Assembly (NCBI RefSeq): GCF_000164865.1
Contig: NC_014618.1
Span: forward strand, 4,712,001-4,776,000
DNA: 64,000 bases
Direction of reading: 5' to 3'
From: [Enterobacter] lignolyticus SCF1
GTDB lineage: Bacteria > Pseudomonadota > Gammaproteobacteria > Enterobacterales > Enterobacteriaceae
The notes under the pieces are model-generated. The model was not told the DNA's origin. It worked only from the letters and a program-made list of their open reading frames with translations, and did no database searches. The position numbers and the translations under genes are program-made. Positions 7,377 to 16,095 of this stretch are shown here, in pieces (within the stretch, counting starts at the first letter, position 1; the number at the start of each line of letters is the position of its first letter).

Positions 7377-8213
7377 TTACACACTCAACAAACGCTGGGG
7401 ATGGGTATAAATCGTGGCCCTTCCCGGCTTACAGAAGCCCACCAGCGTCAGGTTGCAGCGCTCGGCAACCTCTACCGCCAGCGTGGTCGCCGCCGAGACG
7501 GCAAACAGAATTTCAACACCGCACATGGCGGCCTTTTGCACCATTTCATAGCTGGCGCGACTGGAGACCAGCGCGGCGCCGTGCTGCCAGACGTCGCTTT
7601 CGCCCGCGCGGCGGCCCAGCAGTTTATCCAGCGCCACGTGGCGCCCGACATCCTCGTGCCCTCCCGCCAGCCTGCCCGACGGCATCACCCAGGCCGCTGC
7701 GTGCGTGCAGCCGCTTAAGCGTCCGATAGGCTGCACGTCGTTAAGGTGCTCCAGCGCCACGTCAAGATGATGAAGGGAGAAGGTCTGCGTAAAGGGCAAC
7801 GGCGCAACGGGCCGGCCGATATCATTGAGCTGCTCAACGCCGCATACGCCGCAGCCGGTACGCCCGGCCAGCGCGCGACGGCGCTCTTTTAACGCCATAA
7901 AGCGGCGGCTGGAAAGCTCGATTTGCACCTCAAATCCGTTACAGGCCGAAATAACATCCATCCCAAAAATTTCACGTCGATTTTCTATAATCCCTTCGGA
8001 TAAGGAAAAACCAACGGCGAACAGCTCCAGATCCTTCGGCGTCGCCATCATCACGACGTGCGAGATACCGTTGTAAACCAGCGCCACCGGGACTTCCTCA
8101 GCTAACTCGTCTGGCTGAGCGTGCTGTAAATCCTGGCGCCGCCAGAGCGAAACCTGGCGCAATCCGGTGACATTAGTCACATTTTTGACTTGTTTGGAAT
8201 GGATATTGTTCAC
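7377..8213 (-). CDS. fdhD: Formate dehydrogenase sulfurtransferase FdhD
   Basis: FdhD passes sulfur from IscS to the molybdenum cofactor before insertion into formate dehydrogenase. The 278 residues contain the catalytic CGVC motif (GRTGCGVCGVEQLNDIG near residue 125), GCTHAAAWVMPSG, GGHEDVGRHVALDKLLGR and SSRASYEMVQKAAMCGVEIL, all typical of the family. The start is GTG at 8213, which gives nearly the E. coli length (277) and preserves the NVTNVTG segment; the ribosome site is poor. It is divergent from fdoG, as in E. coli. Confidence 0.96.
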   Translation of the reverse strand: MNNIHSKQVKNVTNVTGLRQVSLWRRQDLQHAQPDELAEEVPVALVYNGISHVVMMATPKDLELFAVGFSLSEGIIENRREIFGMDVISACNGFEVQIELSSRRFMALKERRRALAGRTGCGVCGVEQLNDIGRPVAPLPFTQTFSLHHLDVALEHLNDVQPIGRLSGCTHAAAWVMPSGRLAGGHEDVGRHVALDKLLGRRAGESDVWQHGAALVSSRASYEMVQKAAMCGVEILFAVSAATTLAVEVAERCNLTLVGFCKPGRATIYTHPQRLLSV

Positions 8214-8366
8214 TTTGATTTAACCGTATTGGAACAGGCATACACACAATGTGGTATTCTGATACATACCCCTCCGGGAATGAGGGAAATTACCCCAATT
8301 CTGAACCTTTGCGGTGCCAACCGCAAAGTAAAACTACATAAGCAATGTCGAAACAAGGAGCGAACC

Positions 8367-11300
8367 ATGCAGGTCAGCAGAAGGCAGTTCTTTAAGATCT
8401 GCGCTGGCGGTATGGCAGGCACCACGGTAGCGGCGCTGGGTTTTGCCCCTGGCGCAGCGCTAGCGGAAACGCGGCAGTATAAGCTGCTGCGTACCCGCGA
8501 AACCCGTAACACCTGCACGTACTGTTCTGTCGGTTGTGGGCTGTTGATGTACAGCCTCGGCGATGGAGCGAAAAACGCCAAAGCATCTATCTTCCATATC
8601 GAAGGCGATCCGGATCATCCGGTCAACCGTGGTGCGCTCTGCCCGAAAGGGGCCGGTCTGGTGGACTTTATCCATTCCGAAAGCCGCCTGAAATTCCCTG
8701 AATATCGCGCTCCGGGCTCAGACAAATGGCAGCAAATCAGCTGGGACGACGCGTTCGATCGTATCGCTAAGCTGATGAAAGCCGACCGCGACGCCAACTT
8801 TATCGCCACAAATGCCGAAGGCACCACCGTTAACCGCTGGCTCTCCACCGGTATGCTGTGCGCATCGGCATCCAGTAATGAAACCGGTTATCTGACCCAG
8901 AAGTTCTCCCGCGCGCTGGGTATGCTCGCGGTCGACAACCAGGCGCGTGTCTGACACGGACCAACGGTAGCAAGTCTTGCTCCAACATTTGGTCGCGGTG
9001 CGATGACCAACCACTGGGTGGATATTAAGAACGCCAACCTCATTGTGGTGATGGGCGGTAACGCCGCGGAAGCGCATCCGGTCGGGTTCCGCTGGGCGAT
9101 GGAAGCCAAAATTCACAACGGCGCGAAGCTTATCGTTATCGATCCCCGCTTTACGCGTACGGCATCGGTCGCGGATTTCTATGCGCCGATTCGCTCGGGT
9201 ACCGACATTACCTTCCTCTCCGGGGTGATTCTGTATCTGCTGAACAATGAGAAAATTAACCGCGAATACACCGAGGCCTACACCAACGCCAGCCTTATCG
9301 TGCGTGAGGATTATGCCTTCGAAGACGGCCTGTTCTCCGGCTACGACGCGGAAAAACGCAAGTACGATAAAACCAGCTGGAACTATGAACTGGATGAGAA
9401 CGGTCACGCGAAGCGCGATACCACGCTCACCCATCCGCGCTGCGTGTGGAACCTGCTGAAGCAGCACGTTTCCCGCTATACGCCGGAAATGGTGGAAACC
9501 ATCTGCGGTACGCCGAAGGCTGACTTCCTGAAAGTCTGCGAATACATCGCAGAAACCAGCGCCCATGACAAAACGGCGTCGTTCCTGTACGCGCTCGGCT
9601 GGACGCAGCACTCCATCGGCGCCCAGAACATCCGCACCATGGCGATGATCCAGCTGCTGCTCGGCAATATGGGCATGGCGGGCGGCGGTGTAAACGCCCT
9701 GCGCGGCCACTCCAACATTCAGGGCCTGACCGACCTCGGCCTGCTGTCGCAAAGCCTACCTGGCTACATGACGCTGCCAAGCGAAAAACAGACCGATCTC
9801 CAGACCTACCTGACGGCCAATACGCCAAAACCGCTGCTGGACGGCCAGGTCAACTACTGGGGCAACTATCCGAAGTTCTTCGTCTCAATGATGAAGGCGT
9901 TCTTCGGCGATAAGGCCACCAAGGAGAACAACTGGGGCTTTGACTGGCTGCCGAAGTGGGACAAGGGTTACGACGTTCTGCAATATTTCGAGATGATGAA
10001 CCAGGGCAAAGTAAATGGCTATCTCTGCCAGGGCTTTAACCCGGTGGCCTCTTTCCCGAACAAACACAAAATTATCGACTCGCTATCGAAGCTGAAGTTT
10101 CTGGTGATCATCGATCCGCTGAACACCGAGACCTCGACGTTCTGGCAAAACCACGGCGAATCGAATGATGTGGATTCATCGAAGATTCAGACCGAAGTGT
10201 TCCGCCTGCCGTCAACCTGCTTCGCCGAAGAGAACGGCTCTATCGTTAACTCCGGCCGCTGGCTACAGTGGCACTGGAAGGGCGCCGACGCCCCGGGGAT
10301 CGCCAAAACCGATGGCGAAATCCTGGCAGGCATCTTCATGCGCCTGCGCGAGATGTACGCTACCGAAGGCGGCCCGACGCCGGAGCCGGTTCTCAATATG
10401 ACGTGGAACTACTCCACGCCGGATGAGCCTGCATCGGAAGAAGTGGCGATGGAGAGCAACGGTAAAGCGCTTGCCGACATTACCGACCCGGCTACCGGCG
10501 CGGTCATCGTGAAGAAAGGCCAGCAGCTCAGCTCGTTTGCTCAACTGCGCGACGACGGCACCACCTCCAGCGGCTGCTGGATTTTCGCCGGCAGCTGGAC
10601 GCCGGACGGCAACCAGATGGCCAAACGCGATAACGCCGACCCGTCGGGCCTTGGCAATACGCTCGGCTGGGCGTGGGCGTGGCCGCTGAACCGCCGCATC
10701 CTGTACAACCGCGCCTCGGCGGACCCGCAGGGCAAACCGTGGGATCCGAAACGTCAGCTGCTGAAATGGGACGGCGCCAAATGGGGCGGCGTCGATATTC
10801 CGGACTACAGCGCGGCCGCGCCTGGCACCGACGTTGGGCCGTTCATCATGCAGCCGGAAGGGATGGGGCGCCTGTTTGCTATCGATAAGATGGCGGAAGG
10901 GCCGTTCCCGGAACACTACGAGCCGTTTGAAACGCCGATCGGCACGAACCCGCTGCACCCGAACGTGGTGTCGAACCCTGCCGCCCGTATCTTTAAAGGC
11001 GATAAGGAAGCGTTGGGTACCGCGGACAAGTTCCCGTATGTCGGTACCACCTACCGCCTGACGGAACACTTCCACTACTGGACCAAGCATGCGCTGCTGA
11101 ACGCGATTGCGCAGCCGGAGCAGTTTGTCGAGATTGGCGAAAAGCTTGCCAACAAGCTCGGCATCGCCCACGGCGACACCGTGAAGGTCTCCTCTAACCG
11201 CGGCTATATCAAGGCCAAAGCGGTGGTGACCAAGCGTATCCGCACGCTGAAGGTCCACGATAAGGAAGTGGATACCATCGGGATCCCAATCCACTGGGGC

Positions 11301-11417
11301 TATGAAGGGGTGGCGCGTAAAGGCTTTATCGCCAACACGCTGACGCCGTTCGTCGGTGATGCCAACACGCAGACGCCGGAGTTCAAATCCTTCCTCGTGA
11401 ACGTGGAAAAGGTGTAA
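8367..11417 (+). CDS. fdoG: Formate dehydrogenase-O alpha subunit FdoG (selenoprotein)
   Basis: This is the catalytic subunit of the aerobic, membrane-bound, periplasm-facing formate dehydrogenase. It oxidises formate to CO2 using molybdo-bis(guanine dinucleotide), selenocysteine and a 4Fe-4S cluster. The N-terminus has a twin-arginine signal (SRRQFFK) and a cleavage-like AALAE. A cluster motif CTYCSVGC followed by CPKGAG is near residues 50-95. The in-frame TGA at 8952-8954 is codon 196, the selenocysteine position of E. coli FdnG/FdoG, and reading continues as HGPTVASLAPTFGRGAM without a further stop. The total is 1016 residues, the E. coli length. GGAG before the ATG at 8367 fixes the start. 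Naive gene callers would split it in two at the TGA. Confidence 0.97.
8952..8997 (+). promoter_or_regulatory. UGA selenocysteine codon and bacterial SECIS hairpin
   Basis: The TGA at 8952 is followed by GTAGCAAGTCTTGCTCC. GCAAG pairs with CTTGC around a GT-containing loop, and further upstream/downstream pairing gives a stem of bacterial SECIS type. SelB would bind this apical loop to decode UGA. The sequence is close to E. coli fdnG/fdoG. The folding was read by eye. Confidence 0.8.
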
Positions 11418-11429
11418 CGGAGACGACTT

Positions 11430-12323
11430 ATGGCTTATCAATCGCAAGACATTATCCGTCGTTCCGCGACTAACGGTTTTACCCCCGCGCCTCAGGCGCG
11501 GGATCACCAGGAAGAAGTGGCGAAGCTCATCGACGTGACGACCTGTATTGGCTGTAAAGCCTGTCAGGTGGCCTGTTCTGAGTGGAACGACATCCGTGAC
11601 GAGGTGGGACATAACGTCGGGGTGTATGACAACCCGGCGGACCTGACCGCCAAGTCCTGGACGGTGATGCGTTTCTCGGAAGTCGAGCAGAACGACAAAC
11701 TGGAGTGGCTTATCCGTAAGGATGGCTGCATGCACTGCGCCGATCCGGGCTGCCTGAAGGCCTGCCCGTCGGAAGGGGCTATCATTCAGTATGCCAACGG
11801 CATCGTCGACTTTCAGTCCGAGCAGTGCATCGGCTGTGGCTACTGCATCGCCGGCTGCCCGTTCAACGTGCCGCGCCTTAACCCGGAAGACAACCGCGTC
11901 TACAAATGTACGCTGTGCGTCGACCGCGTGAACGTGGGCCAGGAACCGGCCTGCGTGAAAACCTGCCCAACCGGCGCTATCCACTTTGGCTCTAAAGAGG
12001 ATATGAAAACGCTGGCGGGCGAGCGCGTGGCGGAGCTGAAAACCCGCGGTTATGACAACGCGGGGCTGTACGATCCGGCGGGCGTCGGCGGTACCCACGT
12101 CATGTACGTGCTGCATCACGCCGACAAGCCGAACCTGTACCACGGCCTGCCGGAAAACCCGGCGATCAGCGAAACCGTGAAGTTCTGGAAAGGCGTCTGG
12201 AAACCGCTGGCGGCGATCGGCTTTGCCGCTACCTTCGCGGCCAGTATCTTCCACTACGTCGGTGTCGGTCCGAACCGTGCGGATGAGGAAGACGATGACG
12301 GTGAAGAGGAGAAGCGTAAATGA
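11430..12323 (+). CDS. fdoH: Formate dehydrogenase-O iron-sulfur subunit FdoH
   Basis: The beta subunit carries four 4Fe-4S clusters and moves electrons from FdoG to the cytochrome subunit. The 297 residues show the four cysteine groups in order: CIGCKACQVAC (about residue 38), CMHCADPGCLKAC (about 100), CIGCGYCIAGC (about 133) and CTLCVDRV with CVKTC (about 155-180). A single C-terminal membrane helix (PLAAIGFAATFAASIFHYVG) anchors it. The tail is strongly acidic then basic (DEEDDDGEEEKRK). GGAGACG before the ATG supports the start. Its stop overlaps fdoI by four bases. Confidence 0.97.
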   Translation: MAYQSQDIIRRSATNGFTPAPQARDHQEEVAKLIDVTTCIGCKACQVACSEWNDIRDEVGHNVGVYDNPADLTAKSWTVMRFSEVEQNDKLEWLIRKDGCMHCADPGCLKACPSEGAIIQYANGIVDFQSEQCIGCGYCIAGCPFNVPRLNPEDNRVYKCTLCVDRVNVGQEPACVKTCPTGAIHFGSKEDMKTLAGERVAELKTRGYDNAGLYDPAGVGGTHVMYVLHHADKPNLYHGLPENPAISETVKFWKGVWKPLAAIGFAATFAASIFHYVGVGPNRADEEDDDGEEEKRK

Positions 12324-12955
12324 AACGACGTGACACCATCGTGCGCTATACGGCGCCGGAGCGTATCAACCACTGGGTCACCGCCTTCTGCTTCGTGCTG
12401 GCGTCGGTGAGCGGGCTGGGCTTTTTCTTCCCGTCCTTCAACTGGCTGATGCATATTCTCGGCACGCCGCAGCTGGCGCGCATTCTGCATCCGTTCGTCG
12501 GCGTGGTGATGTTTGCTTCCTTCATCATCATGTTTTTCCGTTACTGGCACCACAACCTAATCAATCGGGATGATATCTTTTGGGCGAAGAATATTCGTAA
12601 GATCGTCGTCAACGAGGAAGTGGGTGACACCGGGCGCTATAATTTCGGCCAGAAGTGCGTCTTCTGGGCGGCGATTATCTTCCTGGTGCTGCTGCTGGTG
12701 AGCGGTATCATTATCTGGCGTCCGTATTTCGCGCCTGCTTTCTCCATTCCGGTGATCCGTTTAGCCCTGATGCTGCATTCATTTGCCGCAGTCGCGCTAA
12801 TTGTGGTTATCATGGTGCATATTTACGCCGCCCTGTGGGTGAAAGGCACCATCACCGCCATGGTGGAAGGTTGGGTTACCAAATCGTGGGCGAAGAAGCA
12901 CCACCCGCGCTGGTACCGTGAAGTTCGCAAGACAACGGAAAAAACGACTGAATGA
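12320..12955 (+). CDS. fdoI: Formate dehydrogenase-O cytochrome b556 subunit FdoI
   Basis: The 211-residue gamma subunit is a four-helix di-haem b protein that passes electrons to quinone. It has NHWVTAFCFVLASVSGLGFF, then LHPFVGVVMFASFIIMFFRY, then LVLLLVSGIIIWRPYF and LMLHSFAAVALIVVIMVHIY. Candidate haem histidines lie in NHW, LHPF, MLHSF and MVHIY. Four-base overlaps with both fdoH (ATGA) and fdhE (ATGA) indicate tight translational coupling. The length equals E. coli FdoI. Confidence 0.96.
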   Translation: MKRRDTIVRYTAPERINHWVTAFCFVLASVSGLGFFFPSFNWLMHILGTPQLARILHPFVGVVMFASFIIMFFRYWHHNLINRDDIFWAKNIRKIVVNEEVGDTGRYNFGQKCVFWAAIIFLVLLLVSGIIIWRPYFAPAFSIPVIRLALMLHSFAAVALIVVIMVHIYAALWVKGTITAMVEGWVTKSWAKKHHPRWYREVRKTTEKTTE

Positions 12956-13881
12956 GTATTCGCATAATCCCGCAAGATGAACTGGGAAATAGCGAGAAAC
13001 GCACGGCGGAAGCAATTCCGCCGTTATTATTCCCCAGCCTGAAAAATCTCTATCACCGTCGTGCAGAGCGCCTGCGCGAGCTGGCGGAGAGCAACCCGCT
13101 GGGCGACTATCTGCGCTTCGCCGCGCTTATCGCCCATGCGCAGGAGGTGGTGCTGTACGACCACCCGCTGCAGATGGACCTCACCGCTCGCCTCAAAGAG
13201 GCCGCGGCGCAGGAGAAACCGCCGCTGGATATTCATACCCTGCCGCGCGACAAGCACTGGCGCACCCTGCTGCGCTCGATGATCGCCGAGCTGAAGCCGG
13301 AAATGAGCGGCCCGGCGCTGGCGGTTATCGAGAATCTGGAAAAAGCCTCCGACCAGGAGCTGGAACAGATGGCGAGCGCGCTGTTTGCCTCTAACTTTGC
13401 CGCCGTCAGCAGCGACAAGGCTCCGTTTATCTGGGCGGCGCTCTCGCTGTACTGGGCGCAGATGGCAAACCTTATCCCCGGTAAAGCCCGCGCGGAGTAT
13501 GGCGAACACCGCCAGCACTGCCCGGTATGCGGCTCCATGCCGGTCTCAAGCGTGGTGCAGATTGGCACAACGCAGGGGCTGCGCTACCTGCACTGCAACC
13601 TGTGCGAATCCGAATGGCACGTGGTGCGCGTCAAATGCAGCAACTGCGAGCAGAGCCGCGATTTGCACTACTGGTCGCTGGATAACGAGCAGGCGGCGGT
13701 GAAAGCCGAAAGCTGCGGCGACTGCGGCACCTACCTGAAGATCCTCTATCAGGAAAAGGACCCGAACGTTGAAGCCGTGGCCGATGACCTCGCCTCGCTG
13801 GTGCTCGACGCGCGTATGGAGCAGGAAGGCTTTGCACGCAGCTCGCTCAACCCGTTCCTGTTCCCGGGCGAAGGGGAGTAG
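12952..13881 (+). CDS. fdhE: Formate dehydrogenase maturation protein FdhE
   Basis: FdhE is a cytoplasmic rubredoxin-like protein needed for activity of the respiratory formate dehydrogenases. The 309 residues equal the E. coli length. The C-terminal half carries CPVCGSMPVSS, CNLCESEWH, CSNCEQSRDLHYW and CGDCGTYLK, the metal-binding CxxC pairs expected of the family. It is the last gene of fdoGHI-fdhE and overlaps fdoI by four bases. A REP sequence follows the stop. Confidence 0.96.
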   Translation: MSIRIIPQDELGNSEKRTAEAIPPLLFPSLKNLYHRRAERLRELAESNPLGDYLRFAALIAHAQEVVLYDHPLQMDLTARLKEAAAQEKPPLDIHTLPRDKHWRTLLRSMIAELKPEMSGPALAVIENLEKASDQELEQMASALFASNFAAVSSDKAPFIWAALSLYWAQMANLIPGKARAEYGEHRQHCPVCGSMPVSSVVQIGTTQGLRYLHCNLCESEWHVVRVKCSNCEQSRDLHYWSLDNEQAAVKAESCGDCGTYLKILYQEKDPNVEAVADDLASLVLDARMEQEGFARSSLNPFLFPGEGE

Positions 13882-13896
13882 CGCTTACTGACGCTA

Positions 13897-13922
13897 TGTC
13901 GGGCGGCGTTTGCTGCCCGGCT
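13897..13922. repeat. REP-type palindrome after fdhE
   Basis: GTCGGGCGGCGTTTGCTGCC followed by CGGC folds into a short GC-rich stem of the REP class. It lies between fdhE (+) and the PIN toxin gene (-) and touches the toxin stop codon. It probably marks the shared 3' end of the two convergent transcripts. Confidence 0.75.
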
Positions 13923-14293
13923 TACAGCTGATAGGGTGAAACTACCCCTGAGATACCCGCAAAATCTTTCGTATTACGAGAGATAAGTTGGCAGTTTTTA
14001 CTTTGCGCGGTAGCCAGAATGATGGCATCCGGAAGCTTCATCCCGTGTTTTACACGAAGTAATACACTGCGTTCTGCAATCTCACGCGAAACATCGATAA
14101 TCTCAAACGCGCTCATTACGGCCGCCGTTTTGGCTTCCTGACCGTACTTACGAGCGCCAACCAACACTTCCATCCAGGTGATGAGGCTTATTGCCCGATG
14201 TGTCGCTGTGCTATCAATGGCATCCGCAGCCTCTATGCGATTGTTGAAAAGGTCGATGAGAATATTGGTATCAAATACTGCCATATGCTCCAT
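13922..14293 (-). CDS. PIN-domain (VapC-type) toxin
   Basis: A 123-residue PIN-domain RNase. The acidic active-site set is visible: FDTNILIDLF at the start, a central WMEVLVG, KLPDAIILATA near residue 90, and a C-terminal NTKDFAGI. VapC proteins cut tRNA or rRNA when not bound by antitoxin. The ATG at 14293 follows GAGGAG with an eight-base spacer and overlaps the end of the antitoxin gene by two codons. Upstream GTG codons and an ATG at 14284 are alternatives. The last codons overlap a REP. Composition is closer to A+T than the neighbouring fdo genes, as is common for such modules. Confidence 0.85.
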   Translation of the reverse strand: MEHMAVFDTNILIDLFNNRIEAADAIDSTATHRAISLITWMEVLVGARKYGQEAKTAAVMSAFEIIDVSREIAERSVLLRVKHGMKLPDAIILATAQSKNCQLISRNTKDFAGISGVVSPYQL

Positions 14294-14295
14294 GA

Positions 14296-14538
14296 TCACC
14301 ACTCCTCACGAAGCTTGCGTTCGTATTCAAGCCCATCCTCTTCCTGATTTCCCCATAAACCAAGAGCCTCCCGAATCACCGTGGAGCTTTGTTTATCGAG
14401 ATATTGCTCAATGGCCTCACGCAATAACTCGGCGCGCGGCTGGTTTCTCAACTGTTTAAGGTTATCCAGCCGTTGAATGACGTCGTCCGACAAATCGATC
14501 AGAATCCTGCCCATATCAAGGTCCACCACGTGGCTCAT
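14296..14538 (-). CDS. Ribbon-helix-helix antitoxin (YiiF-like)
   Basis: An 80-residue CopG/RHH antitoxin. The N-terminal MGRILIDLSDDVIQRLDNLK and AELLREAIEQYL form the ribbon-helix-helix. The tail (EEDGLEYERKLREEW) is the likely toxin-neutralising segment. From memory it resembles E. coli YiiF, which sits at the same chromosomal place beside fdhE/yiiD. GGAG six bases before the ATG supports the start. It precedes and overlaps the PIN toxin, the normal antitoxin-first order, and probably represses its own promoter at direct repeats over the start. Confidence 0.82.
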   Translation of the reverse strand: MSHVVDLDMGRILIDLSDDVIQRLDNLKQLRNQPRAELLREAIEQYLDKQSSTVIREALGLWGNQEEDGLEYERKLREEW

Positions 14539-14559
14539 ATATCACTCCAGTATATCACT
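14538..14559. promoter_or_regulatory. Direct-repeat operator at the antitoxin start
   Basis: TATATCACT occurs at 14538-14546 and again at 14551-14559, 13 bases (just over one helical turn) apart. It overlaps the ribosome site and start of the antitoxin. This fits cooperative binding of two RHH dimers and autoregulation of the toxin-antitoxin pair. Binding is inferred. Confidence 0.55.
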
Positions 14560-14665
14560 ACAGATTAATTTTTAGGCAAATTACACCTTCTTAATTTGTG
14601 GATAAAGCGGAATGTAAAGGCAACATGAGCTTTTGCGATCGACAATCCAGAAATCCCGTCAGGCG

Positions 14666-15655
14666 TTATTCTTCCTCGTTACCGCCCTCTTCCAGCGGGC
14701 CAAACGGCCGCGCGGGCAGTACGATGTAGATCCCCTCAAAGATGGCGCCGGAGGTGTCGTCGCCGAACAGTTCGACCTGAAGCTGAACGCGCGCTTTGCG
14801 TCCCCGGGCCAGCCTGTCGAGATCGCCGCTCAGCGAACCGAGATCGGCAATTGCCGTCGGCTTACCGCTGATCGGCCTGCTGTAGCGGATATGAGCATCA
14901 GCGAGGATTATCGTGCCGCCGAGATGGCGCTCACGCAGCATCAGCCAGATAAGGCCCCAGCCGGTAAGGGTGGCAAGAGAAAACAGGCTGCCGGCGAACA
15001 GGGTGTGGTGCGGATTCTGATTGCCGATTTCCGGCATGGTGGTAATAAATTTCTGCCCTGTGTACTGCTGAATACGTACGCCCATTTTTTCACTGAGCGG
15101 AATGTGCTGATACCACGCCTGCTGAAGCTGCCCGCACCAGTCGCCGCGATGCAAAATGTCATCCAGCGAGGCGACTGGTTTGATCATCAAAAAATGGCGC
15201 ACCGGGGTGGTCTGCGGCGTGGTTATCTCTCCCTGATTAACAAAACCGAGCTTGGCGAAGAACTCAACGGTATCCTCACGGGCGCTACAGGTGACGCGCT
15301 TCACCCCTTCCTGGCGGGCAACGGACTCGAGCGTCATCGCCATTAGCGTACCCAGACCTTTATCCTGCACGGAAGGATGCACGGCCATAAAGCGGATGGA
15401 GGCTTCGTTGTCGGCATTGATGTACAGACGACCGACCGCCACCAGATTGCCCTCCTCATCCACCACCATCTGATGGTGCGCCATCGCGTCCCAGGCATCG
15501 CGCTCAGAGCCCTTGGGCTGGTGCAGCGGTTTACGCAGCATTTCCCAACGGAATTGATAATAGCGCTCTAACTCTTCTTTTGTTTGCGGTACACGAAGGT
15601 GATACATAGCTGTACTCTCTTTGGTTACCCACGCCCAACCAGGAAGCTGGTTCAT
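14666..15655 (-). CDS. fabY: GNAT-hotdog fusion protein FabY/YiiD
   Basis: A 329-residue protein the same length as E. coli YiiD. Residues about 20-150 are a GNAT acetyltransferase-like domain (RFMAVHPSVQDKGLGTLMAM is the acyl-CoA loop). Residues about 175-320 are a YiiD-type hotdog thioesterase domain (GNQNPHHTLFAGSLFSLATL, then GTIILADAHIRYSRPI). In E. coli the protein has been linked to starting fatty acid synthesis (FabY/MadA, malonyl-ACP decarboxylation). It is last in yihX-yihY-dtd-yiiD, two bases after dtd, so one transcript is likely. Confidence 0.92.
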   Translation of the reverse strand: MNQLPGWAWVTKESTAMYHLRVPQTKEELERYYQFRWEMLRKPLHQPKGSERDAWDAMAHHQMVVDEEGNLVAVGRLYINADNEASIRFMAVHPSVQDKGLGTLMAMTLESVARQEGVKRVTCSAREDTVEFFAKLGFVNQGEITTPQTTPVRHFLMIKPVASLDDILHRGDWCGQLQQAWYQHIPLSEKMGVRIQQYTGQKFITTMPEIGNQNPHHTLFAGSLFSLATLTGWGLIWLMLRERHLGGTIILADAHIRYSRPISGKPTAIADLGSLSGDLDRLARGRKARVQLQVELFGDDTSGAIFEGIYIVLPARPFGPLEEGGNEEE

Positions 15656-15657
15656 AC

Positions 15658-16095
15658 TTACACCTGCAGCCAGAAGGTAACTGGCCCATCGTTCACCAGA
15701 GACACCTGCATATCCGCAGCGAATCTTCCGGTTTGCGTGTTCATCTCTTGCTGGCGGCAGCGCTCAACAAAATAGTCATACAACGCTTCTGCGCGATCCG
15801 GCGTCGCCCCCTTAGAGAAGCCCGGACGCATGCCGCGCTCGGTATCCGCCGCCAGAGTAAACTGCGATACCACCAGCACGCTGCCGCCCGACTGCTGGAC
15901 ATTCAGATTCATTTTTCCGTCGGCATCGCTGAAGATACGGTAGCCCAGCACCCGCTCGCACAAGCGGTTGGCTTTCTGCTCGTCATCATCCTTTTCGACA
16001 CCTAACAACACCAAAAGTCCTGAGCCAATTTCACCCGTCACCTCACCCTCCACGGTGACGCTGGCACGGGTTACGCGCTGAATTAATGCAATCAT
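15658..16095 (-). CDS. dtd: D-aminoacyl-tRNA deacylase Dtd
   Basis: Dtd hydrolyses D-aminoacyl-tRNA (for example D-Tyr-tRNA), preventing D-amino acid use in translation. The 145 residues equal the E. coli protein. Key motifs are VLVVSQFTLAAD (the SQFTLxA oxyanion motif, about residue 75) and the C-terminal VSLVNDGPVTFWLQV (NxGPVT), which discriminates chirality. The ATG overlaps the end of yihY by four bases. Confidence 0.97.
   Translation of the reverse strand: MIALIQRVTRASVTVEGEVTGEIGSGLLVLLGVEKDDDEQKANRLCERVLGYRIFSDADGKMNLNVQQSGGSVLVVSQFTLAADTERGMRPGFSKGATPDRAEALYDYFVERCRQQEMNTQTGRFAADMQVSLVNDGPVTFWLQV

Noticed and set aside
8190..8954. fdoG apparently truncated by a stop codon (pseudogene)
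   Set aside because: The TGA is at the known selenocysteine position with a SECIS-like hairpin, and the frame continues to full length.
10263..12254. 663-codon minus-strand frame across fdoG-fdoH
   Set aside because: It spans two confirmed genes in antisense and is rich in R/H/V as expected from GC-rich reverse frames.
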